Origin: JALHOQ01 sp038144835
GTDB taxonomy: Bacteria > Bdellovibrionota > Bdellovibrionia > Bdellovibrionales > UBA1609
Length of the DNA stretch: 26,015 nt
Assembly: GCA_038144835.1 (NCBI GenBank)
Contig: JAYQON010000037.1
Coordinates: 1 to 26,015, forward strand
Direction of reading: 5' to 3'
Made by a program: the position numbers and the translations under genes
Notes under the pieces: generated by a model
Told to the model about the DNA's origin: nothing
Databases searched by the model: none
Seen by the model: the letters and a program-made list of their open reading frames with translations, nothing else
Shown: positions 15,712-23,123 of the stretch, piece after piece
Layout: each line of letters begins with the position of its first letter
Numbering within the stretch: position 1 is the stretch's first letter

Positions 15712-15930
15712 CTATTTATGACGGTACATTATCAAACCATGAGTTGGATCGTAGGGTGAAACTCCCACGGTCACCTTATCGCCTACCACCACTCGGATAT
15801 TGAAGCGACGCATCTTTCCGCAAAGTTTAGCAGAAATCTCCATGTTGTTTTCCAGTTTCACTTTATAAATGCCACCAGCGGCAGCATCTACTACTTGTCC
15901 TTCAAGTTGGGCGAGGTCGTCTTTGGCCAT
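15712..15930 (-). CDS. infA: Translation initiation factor IF-1
   Basis: A 72-residue, single S1/OB-fold protein that binds the 30S A-site during initiation. It begins MAKDD, carries GKMRRFNIRVVVGDKVTV (38-55) and ends SPYDPTHGLIMYRHK, all family hallmarks at exactly the usual length. Conserved hydrophobic and Arg positions are intact, though LEGQVVDAAAGGIYKVKLENN is more divergent than E. coli IF-1 in this region. AGGA lies about 10 nt before the ATG, inside a set of GTAGGA repeats. It sits directly upstream of tex rather than in the ribosomal-protein operon. Confidence 0.95.
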   Translation of the reverse strand: MAKDDLAQLEGQVVDAAAGGIYKVKLENNMEISAKLCGKMRRFNIRVVVGDKVTVGVSPYDPTHGLIMYRHK

Positions 15931-15940
15931 TCTTTATTAT

Positions 15941-15974
15941 TCCTACCGTTATTAATCCTACCGTTGGTCCTACG
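15941..15974 (-). repeat. Three tandem GTAGGA-type repeats before infA
   Basis: On the plus strand TCCTACCGTT occurs at 15941-15950 and again at 15956-15965, followed by a partial copy TCCTACG at 15968-15974. In the mRNA sense this gives AACGGTAGGA twice plus CGTAGGA, each containing a Shine-Dalgarno-like AGGA. The last copy covers the TAG stop of the upstream gene. Confidence 0.6.
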
Positions 15975-16563
15975 ATTTATAATTCGAAATCAAATATTTT
16001 ATGCCATCTTTAAAGAGAACTTCCAATCTATCATTGCGATTAGCCAAGATGTAACCCCAACCCATTACCTTATGATGGATTGCCGTTCGCTCTTCATACT
16101 GAAATTTCATGTTGTAGGGCCGTGATTCAATCTGCTCTGCCTTTTTATGAAGTGCACTCCATTTTTCGGCCAAAGCCGATGCCGCCTCGTTTGCACTCAC
16201 TTCAATGGAAATTTTTCGCGCCCGCGGCTTGCTTTCGCTACGGGTCGATGCCGCAGCGCCGGATTGTTTTTTCAACGCCGCCTTGGCTCGACGAATTTGT
16301 TTACCCTCGGGAGTCGCGACGGAGTCCACATTATCCTGCGTCTTTTCCCTACCGAGATCTTGAGTTTTTACTGAACTTGTTACTTTAACCACTTTGGAAG
16401 CAATGTTTACCGATATTTCAGACGGCTTCCCCCCAGCCTTGGTCACCAAGCCGTTTGAACCTTTACTTTTCTCCAGCTTGGGGACCTGTTTGACTTTGGA
16501 TTTTTTACCAGATGAAACTACGCTACGTGCCTTTTTGGCCGCCAGCTTGCTCTTCTGCGCCAT
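15970..16563 (-). CDS. Basic protein with C-terminal SH3/KOW-like tail, function unknown
   Basis: A 197-residue protein. Residues 1-140 are a low-complexity Lys/Ser/Ala/Val stretch, probably disordered and able to bind nucleic acid. The last ~50 residues (from NMKFQYEERTAIHHKVMGWG to FKDGIKYLISN) follow the pattern H-K-x-x-G-x-G ... V-L-F-x-D-x-x-K-x-L. That resembles the small beta-barrel tails of UvrD/PcrA helicases and many myxobacterial proteins. The ATG at 16563 is chosen because GGAG lies 7 nt before it; the TTG-initiated extension is unsupported. It is first in the unit with infA and tex, which points loosely to transcription or translation. No specific function can be assigned. Confidence 0.6.
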   Translation of the reverse strand: MAQKSKLAAKKARSVVSSGKKSKVKQVPKLEKSKGSNGLVTKAGGKPSEISVNIASKVVKVTSSVKTQDLGREKTQDNVDSVATPEGKQIRRAKAALKKQSGAAASTRSESKPRARKISIEVSANEAASALAEKWSALHKKAEQIESRPYNMKFQYEERTAIHHKVMGWGYILANRNDRLEVLFKDGIKYLISNYKS

Positions 16564-16700
16564 AAATAATCTCCATGTCAAAAACGAGATTACTACCTCA
16601 AAATTCCTTGAATGGCTAGGATCTTAAATGGCATGAACGAAGACAAAGCCTCGCCATATTTGGGTTTTCTTCATTGGGACAAATCCCTCAAAAGGTGCAC

Positions 16701-17780
16701 ATGAGTGTTCGAATTTATGAAATATTAGAAAACTTAACTGATTTAATTCACCTTGAACGCGGCTCAAAAGATTATTTGATTCAAGCCCTCAGCGCCTCTC
16801 AACAGGCTTCCGAAAATGCTCTTATTTTTGTATCCAGCCCAACGCACTTAAAGGAGGCCCTAAAGTCATCCGCTCAAGCTTGGGTTGTTCACAATAAGTT
16901 GATCAGCCAGGTTCCCGACTCAATCCCTGTGGTTCTATCCAGTCCTAACGTTCAATTAGTTATGGCGCTTATTGGCAAAAAATTTTTTCCGATAACCAAA
17001 AACAGACAACCGATATCCGGCCCACGCATCCATGAGCGCGCCCAAATTGCTGACTCAGCCAAAATCGGCGAAGATTGTATAATTGGACCAGGAGCCGTAA
17101 TTGGCGATAGATGTTGTGTCGGCCCGCGCACGGTGATTGGCGCTAACGCGGTGCTGGAGCCAGATGTGAAAATCGGTGAAGATTGTCACATACATCCCTT
17201 GGTCTTCATAGGTCACTCGTGCGAACTTGGCCATAGATGTGAAATACACCCAAACACAACCATAGGTTCAGAAGGATACGGCTACGCCCAAGACAATGCC
17301 TTTAACCATTACAGAATCACTCACTATGGTCGCGTGATTATCGAGGATGATGTGCATATTGGTGCTGGGGTGCAAATAGATCGCGGCACATTTCTCGATA
17401 GCCGGATTGGCTCTGGCACAAAGATCGACAATCACTGCCATTTCGGTCACAATATCCAGATCGGCAAAAATTCTCTTATTACAGGCGGCATGATTACAGC
17501 CGGGTCGGCACGTCTAGGCAGCTACTGTGTTTTCGGCGGTCGAACAACGATCGCCGGACACCTGGAAATCTGTGACAAGGTCCAAATAGGTGGTCTATCC
17601 GGAATTACCAAATCGATTTCTCAACCTGGAGAATACGGAGGTCACCCTCTACAGCCAATCAAAAATGAGCTGCGAACGCGCGCTGCAATCAAAGAGCTGC
17701 CCAAGCTTGTGCAACAAATTCGACAGATTCTCAAGCACCTAGGCTTAGACAAAGACCAAAACGAGGTTAGCCATCGATGA
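16701..17780 (+). CDS. lpxD: UDP-3-O-acylglucosamine N-acyltransferase
   Basis: Third step of lipid A synthesis: transfers a 3-hydroxyacyl chain from acyl carrier protein to the 2-amino group of UDP-3-O-acylglucosamine at the cytoplasmic face. After an N-terminal uridine-binding domain (about 1-100) comes a left-handed beta-helix of hexapeptide repeats (IGEDCIIGPGAVIGDRCCVG and on). The LpxD hallmark GSEGYGYA lies near 189-196, and DNHCHFGHNIQIG contains the catalytic His250. A helical C terminus completes 359 residues, a normal length. ATG 16701 is preceded by AAAGG at a good distance; the TTG further upstream (16674) lacks a site. It overlaps metG by 4 nt (ATGA). No other lpx gene is nearby, so it is split from the usual lpxD-fabZ-lpxA cluster. 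Confidence 0.95.
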   Translation: MSVRIYEILENLTDLIHLERGSKDYLIQALSASQQASENALIFVSSPTHLKEALKSSAQAWVVHNKLISQVPDSIPVVLSSPNVQLVMALIGKKFFPITKNRQPISGPRIHERAQIADSAKIGEDCIIGPGAVIGDRCCVGPRTVIGANAVLEPDVKIGEDCHIHPLVFIGHSCELGHRCEIHPNTTIGSEGYGYAQDNAFNHYRITHYGRVIIEDDVHIGAGVQIDRGTFLDSRIGSGTKIDNHCHFGHNIQIGKNSLITGGMITAGSARLGSYCVFGGRTTIAGHLEICDKVQIGGLSGITKSISQPGEYGGHPLQPIKNELRTRAAIKELPKLVQQIRQILKHLGLDKDQNEVSHR

Positions 17781-19321
17781 AACGGTTTTACATCACAACT
17801 CCAATCTACTACGTAAACGACAAACCTCATCTGGGAACTGCATACGCGACAATAACAGCTGATGTATTGAGCCGTTACCATCGCCTATTTGGTGAAGAAA
17901 CACTGTTTTTGACGGGCACCGACGAACACGGTCAAAAAGTTCAGCAGGCTGCCGATAAACGCGGTGTTTCACCCCAGCAACACTGCGATGAAATGGTGGA
18001 GCGTTTCAAAGCTGCTTGGAAAGCTCTTAATATTTCGAATGATATTTTTTTTCGCACCACCGACGAATTTCACAAAAGCGTCGTTCAAGTGTGTCTGCAA
18101 AAACTTTTTGATCAGGGAGAAATTTACGAAGACACCTACGAGGGCTGGTACTCAGTCTCCGAAGAAATTTTTTATACAGAAAAAGAACTGATCGATGGCA
18201 AAAGCCCTACAGGCAAAGAAGTAACTAGAATTCGCGAGAAAAACTACTTCTTCAAGATGTCCAAGTACCAAAATCGACTCATCGATCACATCGAAAAGAA
18301 TCCCTCTTTTATTCAGCCTGATTTCCGCAAAAACGAAGTCCTCGGCTTTTTACGTCAGCCTTTATCGGACTTGTGTATCAGCCGCCCCAAAAGCCGCTTG
18401 AGCTGGGGAATCGAAATTCCTTTTGACCGAGATTATGTCACCTATGTGTGGTTTGATGCATTGTTGAACTATGCTACTGCCGTAGGTCTGGAACAACCTG
18501 AGCGTACCAATGATTTCAAAAAGTGGTGGGTGGAAACTGGAGCTGTGCATTTGATCGGTAAAGATATTCTTACTACCCATGCCGTCTATTGGACCACTAT
18601 GCTCATGGCTCTGGAACTCCCTCTGCCAAAACATATCTTTGCAACCGGCTGGATTCTCAATAAGGACAATGCAAAAATGAGCAAATCCGCAGGTGATGTG
18701 GTCAATCCCGTGGATATCCGTGATCTCATAGGCTTAGATGAATTGCGTTACTTCCTTACTCGTGATGTTCATATGGGCAACGATGCACCCTTCAGCCTCG
18801 ATCTCGTCGAAAGTCGAGTCAATAGTGAACTGGCCAACAACCTGGGCAATCTTCTTAGTCGCACAACAAATTTAGTTGAAAAATTTTTTGCAGGTAAAAA
18901 ACCAGCTCTACTCCAAGACGATGATTTATCTTTGAATCTCAGAAATCAATGCTTAGCCTTACCAAGTTTGGTGCAGAAGGAGATAGAAAATTTTCGCCCG
19001 AGCTTTGCTATTGAGCACATTGTGCAGACCCTAAATCTGGCCAACCGCTATCTTGAAGAAAGAGCTCCATGGAAAATGGCGAAAACGGATTTGGCGGCAG
19101 CAGGTCATGTGTTATCGACAACTCTGGAAGTACTCAGAGTTGTATCCATTTTACTTTCACCCGTCATGCCGCAAAAAACCCAAGAACTTTTGAGTCGCAT
19201 TGGAAGTGAATTATGTCGCTGGGAAGATATTGGTCAATGGCCCGCCATAAGGTCCGAACAAGCGATACACAAAGGTGAGCCACTTTTTCCGCGACTCGAC
19301 TTTTCTCACCTCAAAGGGTAA
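17777..19321 (+). CDS. metG: Methionyl-tRNA synthetase
   Basis: Charges tRNA-Met with methionine; class Ia synthetase of 514 residues. The HIGH motif reads HLGT (18-21) and the KMSKS loop is K300-MSKS. TPIYYVNDKPHLG and FLTGTDEHGQK are typical of the family. The connective peptide (about 120-160) shows no CxxC zinc knuckle. There is no C-terminal EMAP/Trbp111-like dimerisation domain; the protein ends shortly after the anticodon-binding helical bundle. The start overlaps the lpxD stop (ATGA), so translation is coupled. The last 16 nt overlap the convergent methyltransferase gene. Confidence 0.96.
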   Translation: MKRFYITTPIYYVNDKPHLGTAYATITADVLSRYHRLFGEETLFLTGTDEHGQKVQQAADKRGVSPQQHCDEMVERFKAAWKALNISNDIFFRTTDEFHKSVVQVCLQKLFDQGEIYEDTYEGWYSVSEEIFYTEKELIDGKSPTGKEVTRIREKNYFFKMSKYQNRLIDHIEKNPSFIQPDFRKNEVLGFLRQPLSDLCISRPKSRLSWGIEIPFDRDYVTYVWFDALLNYATAVGLEQPERTNDFKKWWVETGAVHLIGKDILTTHAVYWTTMLMALELPLPKHIFATGWILNKDNAKMSKSAGDVVNPVDIRDLIGLDELRYFLTRDVHMGNDAPFSLDLVESRVNSELANNLGNLLSRTTNLVEKFFAGKKPALLQDDDLSLNLRNQCLALPSLVQKEIENFRPSFAIEHIVQTLNLANRYLEERAPWKMAKTDLAAAGHVLSTTLEVLRVVSILLSPVMPQKTQELLSRIGSELCRWEDIGQWPAIRSEQAIHKGEPLFPRLDFSHLKG

Positions 19322-20433
19322 CGCAAGAAGCGACACTCAATCGGACCATTCCAAACTGGAATCTTGCGCTCAGATTTGAGTCTCAGTCCCGCACTGGCTT
19401 CACTGTTGCCACTCAGGACCCAAGCGTCCCAACCCTTGAACTCTTGCTTCAGTGTTGTAGCAAAATCCGCATACAACGATGCGATACCCGACGCATCACT
19501 TATACGTTCCCCATAAGGTGGATTTGTAATTAAGACCCCATGATCAGCCGGCGCCTTGAGAGCCCGAACATCGCGTTGCTGGAACAAAATCCAATTTTCA
19601 ACGCCCGCATCTCGCGCATTTTCGCGGGCTCTTTGCAAAACCACAGGATCCTTATCATAACCAAAAAGAAAAGGTTTTGCTGGAGCCGATTTTCTTTGCA
19701 CAACGTGGCTCACCTGAGAAAAACTCTCCGGCTGAAAAATTTTAAGATTTTGAAATGCGTATTTGCGACGCTTTTTATTTACTGAACCAGCCCCCAAGCT
19801 CAGTGCGGCTTCAATCAAAATAGTACCCGAGCCACAAAATGGATCTACTAAAGGAGTTGGAGAACTCCAACCGGCCAAAACCAACAAACCAGCTGCCACA
19901 TTTTCTCTTAAGGGAGCCGCGCCAGACCAACGCCGATACCCCCTATGCGAAAGTGGCTCTCCAGTCAGATCTATAGCAAGAGAGACCTCCGAGCCCACGA
20001 CTCGAACCACAACCTTCAAGTCAGCGTTATCTAAAGAAACACTCGGACGTTCATTAAATTTAGCACGAAACTGGTCTACAATCGCGTCTTTCACCTTCAT
20101 CGCTACAAACCGCTGATCACGCAGAACTTTGTGTTCGCGAACGTGCGCTTCAATTCTCAGAGTCTGAGTGGAGGATATGTATTTAGTGAAATCATGCTTG
20201 CGAAGGACACCATAATAGAGATCCTCTTCATTATACGCCTTAAAGTCCGCCACAGGCAGAAGTATCCTGGTCGCCAGACGAGAATTAAGATGTACCCGAT
20301 AAGCATCGGCCCATGACCCTTCAAACTCAACAGCATCTGGCCGAGCCTTTACCTTCTTTATTTTCAAGGCAGTGATTTCGCCGGCTAGAGGTTCAATCAA
20401 CCCGCGGGAAGTTAATCCCAAAAAGGTAGGCAT
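19306..20433 (-). CDS. THUMP-domain RNA N2-guanine methyltransferase (RlmL-N/YpsC/TrmN-like)
   Basis: Likely methylates guanine N2 in 23S rRNA or tRNA. At 375 residues it has an N-terminal ferredoxin-like plus THUMP region (about 1-160, MPTFLGLTSRGLIEPLAGEI), and LTGEPLSHRGYRRWSGAAPLRENVAAGL. The catalytic domain has SAM motif VDPFCGSGTILIEAA (196-210), motif II FGYDKDP (257-263) and catalytic NPPY (304-307, ITNPPYGERI). Domain order fits the single-domain RlmL-N/YpsC group rather than the fused RlmKL of enteric bacteria; rRNA versus tRNA target is unresolved. The ATG shares one base with the stop of the upstream small secreted protein (TAATG). The 3' end overlaps metG by 16 nt. Confidence 0.85.
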   Translation of the reverse strand: MPTFLGLTSRGLIEPLAGEITALKIKKVKARPDAVEFEGSWADAYRVHLNSRLATRILLPVADFKAYNEEDLYYGVLRKHDFTKYISSTQTLRIEAHVREHKVLRDQRFVAMKVKDAIVDQFRAKFNERPSVSLDNADLKVVVRVVGSEVSLAIDLTGEPLSHRGYRRWSGAAPLRENVAAGLLVLAGWSSPTPLVDPFCGSGTILIEAALSLGAGSVNKKRRKYAFQNLKIFQPESFSQVSHVVQRKSAPAKPFLFGYDKDPVVLQRARENARDAGVENWILFQQRDVRALKAPADHGVLITNPPYGERISDASGIASLYADFATTLKQEFKGWDAWVLSGNSEASAGLRLKSERKIPVWNGPIECRFLRYPLR

Positions 20434-20711
20434 TATTCTTCCATTGTTTCTTGGCGGTCATCCTTGAGTTCTTGATTAAAGAGCCCACGGTAAACCTCAC
20501 GTTGAATACCTCGTGTGTCCATCTTGGCAAGAGGCTCTGACAATTGACTCTGAACTTGCAATTGATCCTCATCCCTTGCTCCCGGATATGACCGCTGGGT
20601 AGAAAGAGAAATTGTTGCAGGTTCACGCTCAACTTCGAATTCAAACTCTTCTTGAGCCATGGCCACTAAGTTAAATCCCAATAAAAAAAATAAAAAAATC
20701 CGAAAAATCAT
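20433..20711 (-). CDS. Small secreted protein, function unknown
   Basis: A 92-residue protein with a clear Sec signal peptide (MIFRIFLFFLLGFNLVAMA, cleavage likely after AMA before QEE). The ~73-residue mature part is acidic and Gln/Glu-rich with no cysteine and no recognisable domain. ATG 20711 is chosen because AAGGGG lies just upstream; a longer TTG-started frame overlapping the amidase gene has no site. It lies between the nitrilase-family gene and the RNA methyltransferase in the rpmB operon. No function inferred. Confidence 0.6.
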   Translation of the reverse strand: MIFRIFLFFLLGFNLVAMAQEEFEFEVEREPATISLSTQRSYPGARDEDQLQVQSQLSEPLAKMDTRGIQREVYRGLFNQELKDDRQETMEE

Positions 20712-20752
20712 CGAGACCCCTTTTTTAAAATGATAGCACACTGGCTCTGATC

Positions 20753-21574
20753 TCAAAAGTTCTTGAGCCTTCTATGACTCTCCATCGGGATCTGCCGACG
20801 TACAGTTTCGATATCTAACTTGGACAGCTCCACAACGACAACTTCTGGTGAATCTTTAAGTTCAGCCATCACCCGCCCCCAGGGATCTATAAGCAAAGAA
20901 TGGCCATAGGTATGGCGCGAATCCCCCGAGCTCGACTTGTGCTCCCCACTTTGGGCCGGAGCCGCAACAAACGCCTGAGCTTCTATCGCCCTAGCTCTTA
21001 GAAGCACATGCCAGTGTGCTTGTCCGGTAGGAATAAGAAAAGCCGAAGGTACCAAAATCAAATCTGCCAATTGAGCATAAGAAGAAAACAACTCCGAAAA
21101 GCGCAAATCATAACAAATACTCAATCCAATCTTCCATCCCGCCACATCTATCAATGCGGGTTGCTCACCATTTTCAAAGTGCTCAGACTCCCGAACTGAT
21201 GGAGCGCCCTTAACATCAACATCAAAAAGGTGAATCTTCGAATAGACTTCCCCGATGGAACCATTTTCTCTTATTAACAGGGTCGAATTGCGCAGTCGTC
21301 CAGCCCCTGTACTTAACGGGGTAGTTAATAAAACTGGCACGCCCAATTTCTGAACAACTTCTTGAAGCTTGCGTAATTCGGGACCATCCAACTGAATACC
21401 TTCGATGGGCAAATTCGCACTCAAACGTAAAAATAAACTGTTTTCCGGAAAAACGACTAAATTAGCCCCCTGATCAACAGCTGATTGGTAAAGACTTTTT
21501 ATTAAGCTAAGGTTTGCTGCTACATCGTCCACCGAAGTCATCTGGACAATGCCCAAATGCAAAAGAGCACTCAC
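20753..21574 (-). CDS. Nitrilase-superfamily amidohydrolase (Nit1-like)
   Basis: A 273-residue carbon-nitrogen hydrolase with the complete Glu-Lys-Cys triad: Glu44 in VVFPENSLF, Lys113 in VYSKIHLFDVDV and Cys154 in LSICYDLRFSELF. The KIHLFDVDV and YGHSLLIDPWGRVMAEL segments are typical of the Nit1/Nit2 branch, whose members hydrolyse deaminated glutathione or 2-oxoacid omega-amides; deaminated-glutathione amidase is the best guess, on family resemblance only. The start is GTG, with AGGA about 7 nt upstream inside the end of the preceding gene (3 nt between stop and start), implying coupled translation. No signal peptide, so it is cytosolic. Confidence 0.88.
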   Translation of the reverse strand: MSALLHLGIVQMTSVDDVAANLSLIKSLYQSAVDQGANLVVFPENSLFLRLSANLPIEGIQLDGPELRKLQEVVQKLGVPVLLTTPLSTGAGRLRNSTLLIRENGSIGEVYSKIHLFDVDVKGAPSVRESEHFENGEQPALIDVAGWKIGLSICYDLRFSELFSSYAQLADLILVPSAFLIPTGQAHWHVLLRARAIEAQAFVAAPAQSGEHKSSSGDSRHTYGHSLLIDPWGRVMAELKDSPEVVVVELSKLDIETVRRQIPMESHRRLKNF

Positions 21575-21577
21575 AAG

Positions 21578-21919
21578 TTAATCCTGACTGCTGAACGATG
21601 ATATGCGGGTAGAAGTAATATCTCGACACGACCAATTCGACTTTTCCAAATTGGTTTTAATATTTTCTAGAATGGATAGACAACTTTCCTGATTCTTTCC
21701 ATAGCCAACGCTTTTTTCAATTCCTTCTTTGGAATACCAGGTGTGGCAAATACCATCCTTACCAATATGAACCCTAATAGTTCTGACATTTTTTTTATTC
21801 TTACAAAGCCAGTAAGCCGTATTTTCAACATCAACTGATTGCCCTTCAGCAATGGCAATTGGGGCCAGAAATAACCCCGTTACGATCACCAAGAGCCTCA
21901 ATTGAAAAACACCTAGCAT
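21578..21919 (-). CDS. Small secreted cysteine-containing protein, function unknown
   Basis: A 113-residue protein with an N-terminal signal peptide (about 1-24, ending IAIA|EG). The ~89-residue mature domain has four cysteines (in YWLCKN, DGICHTW, QESCLS and NWSCRD), probably forming two disulfides in the periplasm. No family recognised. AAGG precedes the ATG. It follows rplX after 32 nt and ends 3 nt before the amidase gene, so it belongs to the same transcript. Confidence 0.65.
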   Translation of the reverse strand: MLGVFQLRLLVIVTGLFLAPIAIAEGQSVDVENTAYWLCKNKKNVRTIRVHIGKDGICHTWYSKEGIEKSVGYGKNQESCLSILENIKTNLEKSNWSCRDITSTRISSFSSQD

Positions 21920-21951
21920 GCGAGCCTTTTCGGCAGTTTGTAACCTAAAAA

Positions 21952-22227
21952 TTAGGCTTTACGTGCGCTTGCAGACTTAGATTTCCCCTTGGTTGTCTTA
22001 GTCTGGGACGCAGCACCCTCTACAAGTTTTAAGTTAGAATAATGAATCAGCCCTTCTTTTTTTTGAAGGCCGTCTTTTTTGTCAAAATGTGTCATAATGC
22101 GAATACCTTGTACACGCACACCCATTTTTGAAGGAATCACTTCCAAAACAGTGCCTTTTTTACCCTTTTCAGCTCCCGCAATCACCTGGACTGTGGAACC
22201 CTTCTTGATTTTTAGCTTCATGGCCAT
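21952..22227 (-). CDS. rplX: 50S ribosomal protein L24
   Basis: Assembly-initiating large-subunit protein. The 91-residue product has the KOW motif in KKGSTVQVIAGAEKGKKGTVLEV (8-30), then VRVQGIRIMTHFDK and the conserved GLIHYSNLKLV (59-69). A Ser/Lys/Thr/Ala-rich tail (about 72-91) extends the core. The start ATG has GGAG 7 nt upstream, inside the last codons of rpmB; only 3 nt separate the genes. L24 is normally encoded between rplN and rplE in the spc operon, so this position is unusual. It may be the only copy or a paralogue. Confidence 0.92.
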   Translation of the reverse strand: MAMKLKIKKGSTVQVIAGAEKGKKGTVLEVIPSKMGVRVQGIRIMTHFDKKDGLQKKEGLIHYSNLKLVEGAASQTKTTKGKSKSASARKA

Positions 22228-22230
22228 TTT

Positions 22231-22539
22231 TTACTCCGCTTTCTTAGACCGGGTGCTCTGACCACGTAACTTACGCAACATACGAGTTTTCAGGGTCAAG
22301 GCTCGTTTTGATAAACGGCCGTCCGGCTGGTTCAGAATGAATTTATCAAAACTACCTACGTGGTCGATCGAACGAATAGTTGAAGTCGCTAACTTCAGGC
22401 TAACCATTTGCCCCAAGAGATTACTAAATATACGTTTTTGCTGAACATTTGGGTTAGCCACTGACTTGGTCTTGATGTTCGAGTGGCTAACTAAATTTTT
22501 CACTTCAGGGGACTTCCCTGTTAATTCACAACGTGACAT
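22231..22539 (-). CDS. rpmB: 50S ribosomal protein L28
   Basis: Large-subunit protein of 102 residues. MSRCELTGKSPEVKNLVSHS is the classic L28 N terminus, followed by NIKTKSVANPNVQQKRI and a basic C-terminal half. Only one cysteine is present, so this is the zinc-free form. ATG 22539 is chosen because GGAG lies just upstream and the homology begins exactly here; the open frame extends 25 codons further without similarity. In most genomes rpmB pairs with rpmG (L33); here it pairs with rplX and heads a six-gene operon. Confidence 0.93.
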   Translation of the reverse strand: MSRCELTGKSPEVKNLVSHSNIKTKSVANPNVQQKRIFSNLLGQMVSLKLATSTIRSIDHVGSFDKFILNQPDGRLSKRALTLKTRMLRKLRGQSTRSKKAE

Positions 22540-22573
22540 ATGGACTCCACAGCCTCGATAAGGGCAAAACGCT

Positions 22574-22603
22574 TCTATAGTGGAAAAAGAGACTTGTTGG
22601 CAA
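22574..22603 (-). promoter_or_regulatory. Promoter for the rpmB operon
   Basis: Minus-strand TTGCCA (22603-22598), an 18-bp spacer and TATAGA (22579-22574), a near-consensus sigma-70 promoter. The transcript would start near 22567, giving a leader of about 28 nt with the GGAG site. Confidence 0.6.
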
Positions 22604-22622
22604 CCTAAAATCATAATATACC
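22594..22622 (+). promoter_or_regulatory. Promoter for rpsR, overlapping the rpmB -35
   Basis: TTGTTG (22594-22599), a 17-bp spacer and TATACC (22617-22622). Its -35 shares bases with the -35 of the divergent rpmB promoter, so the two polymerase sites would exclude each other. Leader about 45 nt. Confidence 0.4.
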
Positions 22623-22673
22623 TGGCCTCCTTTACAGGAAATCTGGTGGAAGAACATAGGTGGAAGTGTGAAT

Positions 22674-23015
22674 ATGGACAAAACCTCCGATAAGCGCAAT
22701 GAGCGCTCCAATCAGCAAGATGATAGTCGCGAAGAAAAAGGAATGAAAAAGAATTATCGCTCTAAGTTCCGTCCGGACTACCCGGCCGATTTTGAGTTTG
22801 ATTATAAAGATCCCGTGACTCTGGGACGCTTTATTATGGAAGGCGGAAAGATCGTTCCTTCGCGCATCAGCAAACTCAGCGCAGCTCAACAGAAGAATGT
22901 CGCTGCCGCCATTCGCAAGGCACGAAGTTTAGCTTTGCTGCCCAATGGAACAGGCGCATACGACAATTTTGAGCGCCCGGAGACTATTTCTCCAAAGCCG
23001 TTCTCAATCGAATAA
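22674..23015 (+). CDS. rpsR: 30S ribosomal protein S18 with a charged N-terminal extension
   Basis: Small-subunit platform protein. The S18 core is FDYKDPVTLGRFIMEGGKIV (about 42-61) then PSRISKLSAAQQKNVAAAIR and KARSLALLPNG. The first ~40 residues (Asp/Lys/Arg/Asn-rich, with DKTSDKRNERSNQQDDSREE) are an extension not seen in E. coli S18, which has 75 residues against 113 here. The CxxC zinc motif of some S18 proteins is absent. ATG 22674 has GGAAG 7 nt upstream. S18 is usually encoded between rpsF and rplI; here it stands alone, divergent from rpmB-rplX. Confidence 0.92.
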   Translation: MDKTSDKRNERSNQQDDSREEKGMKKNYRSKFRPDYPADFEFDYKDPVTLGRFIMEGGKIVPSRISKLSAAQQKNVAAAIRKARSLALLPNGTGAYDNFERPETISPKPFSIE

Positions 23016-23039
23016 CTTTCTATCAGTAGAGATTTTATA

Positions 23040-23072
23040 GCTCGGGCGTAATAGTCAGCCCGAGTTCTCATT
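23040..23072 (+). terminator. Hairpin downstream of rpsR
   Basis: CTCGGGC (23041-23047) pairs with GCCCGAG (23058-23064) around a 10-nt loop, with a G-T and an A-T pair able to lengthen the stem, then TTCTCATT. The T tract is interrupted, so it is a moderate rho-independent terminator for rpsR. Confidence 0.5.
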
Positions 23073-23123
23073 GAAGAAACCCTTTGGGTCGTGGCACCAT
23101 TTTGCCTCAACCCATTGATTCAA

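Noticed and set aside
22540..22614. N-terminal extension of L28 (25 extra codons)
   Set aside because: L28 similarity starts exactly at the ATG at 22539, which has a GGAG site; the extension covers the promoter -10.
22540..22673. Zur-box search in the rpmB/rpsR divergent gap
   Set aside because: Searched by eye because zinc-free paralogue clusters are often Zur-controlled; no palindrome of the expected form is present.
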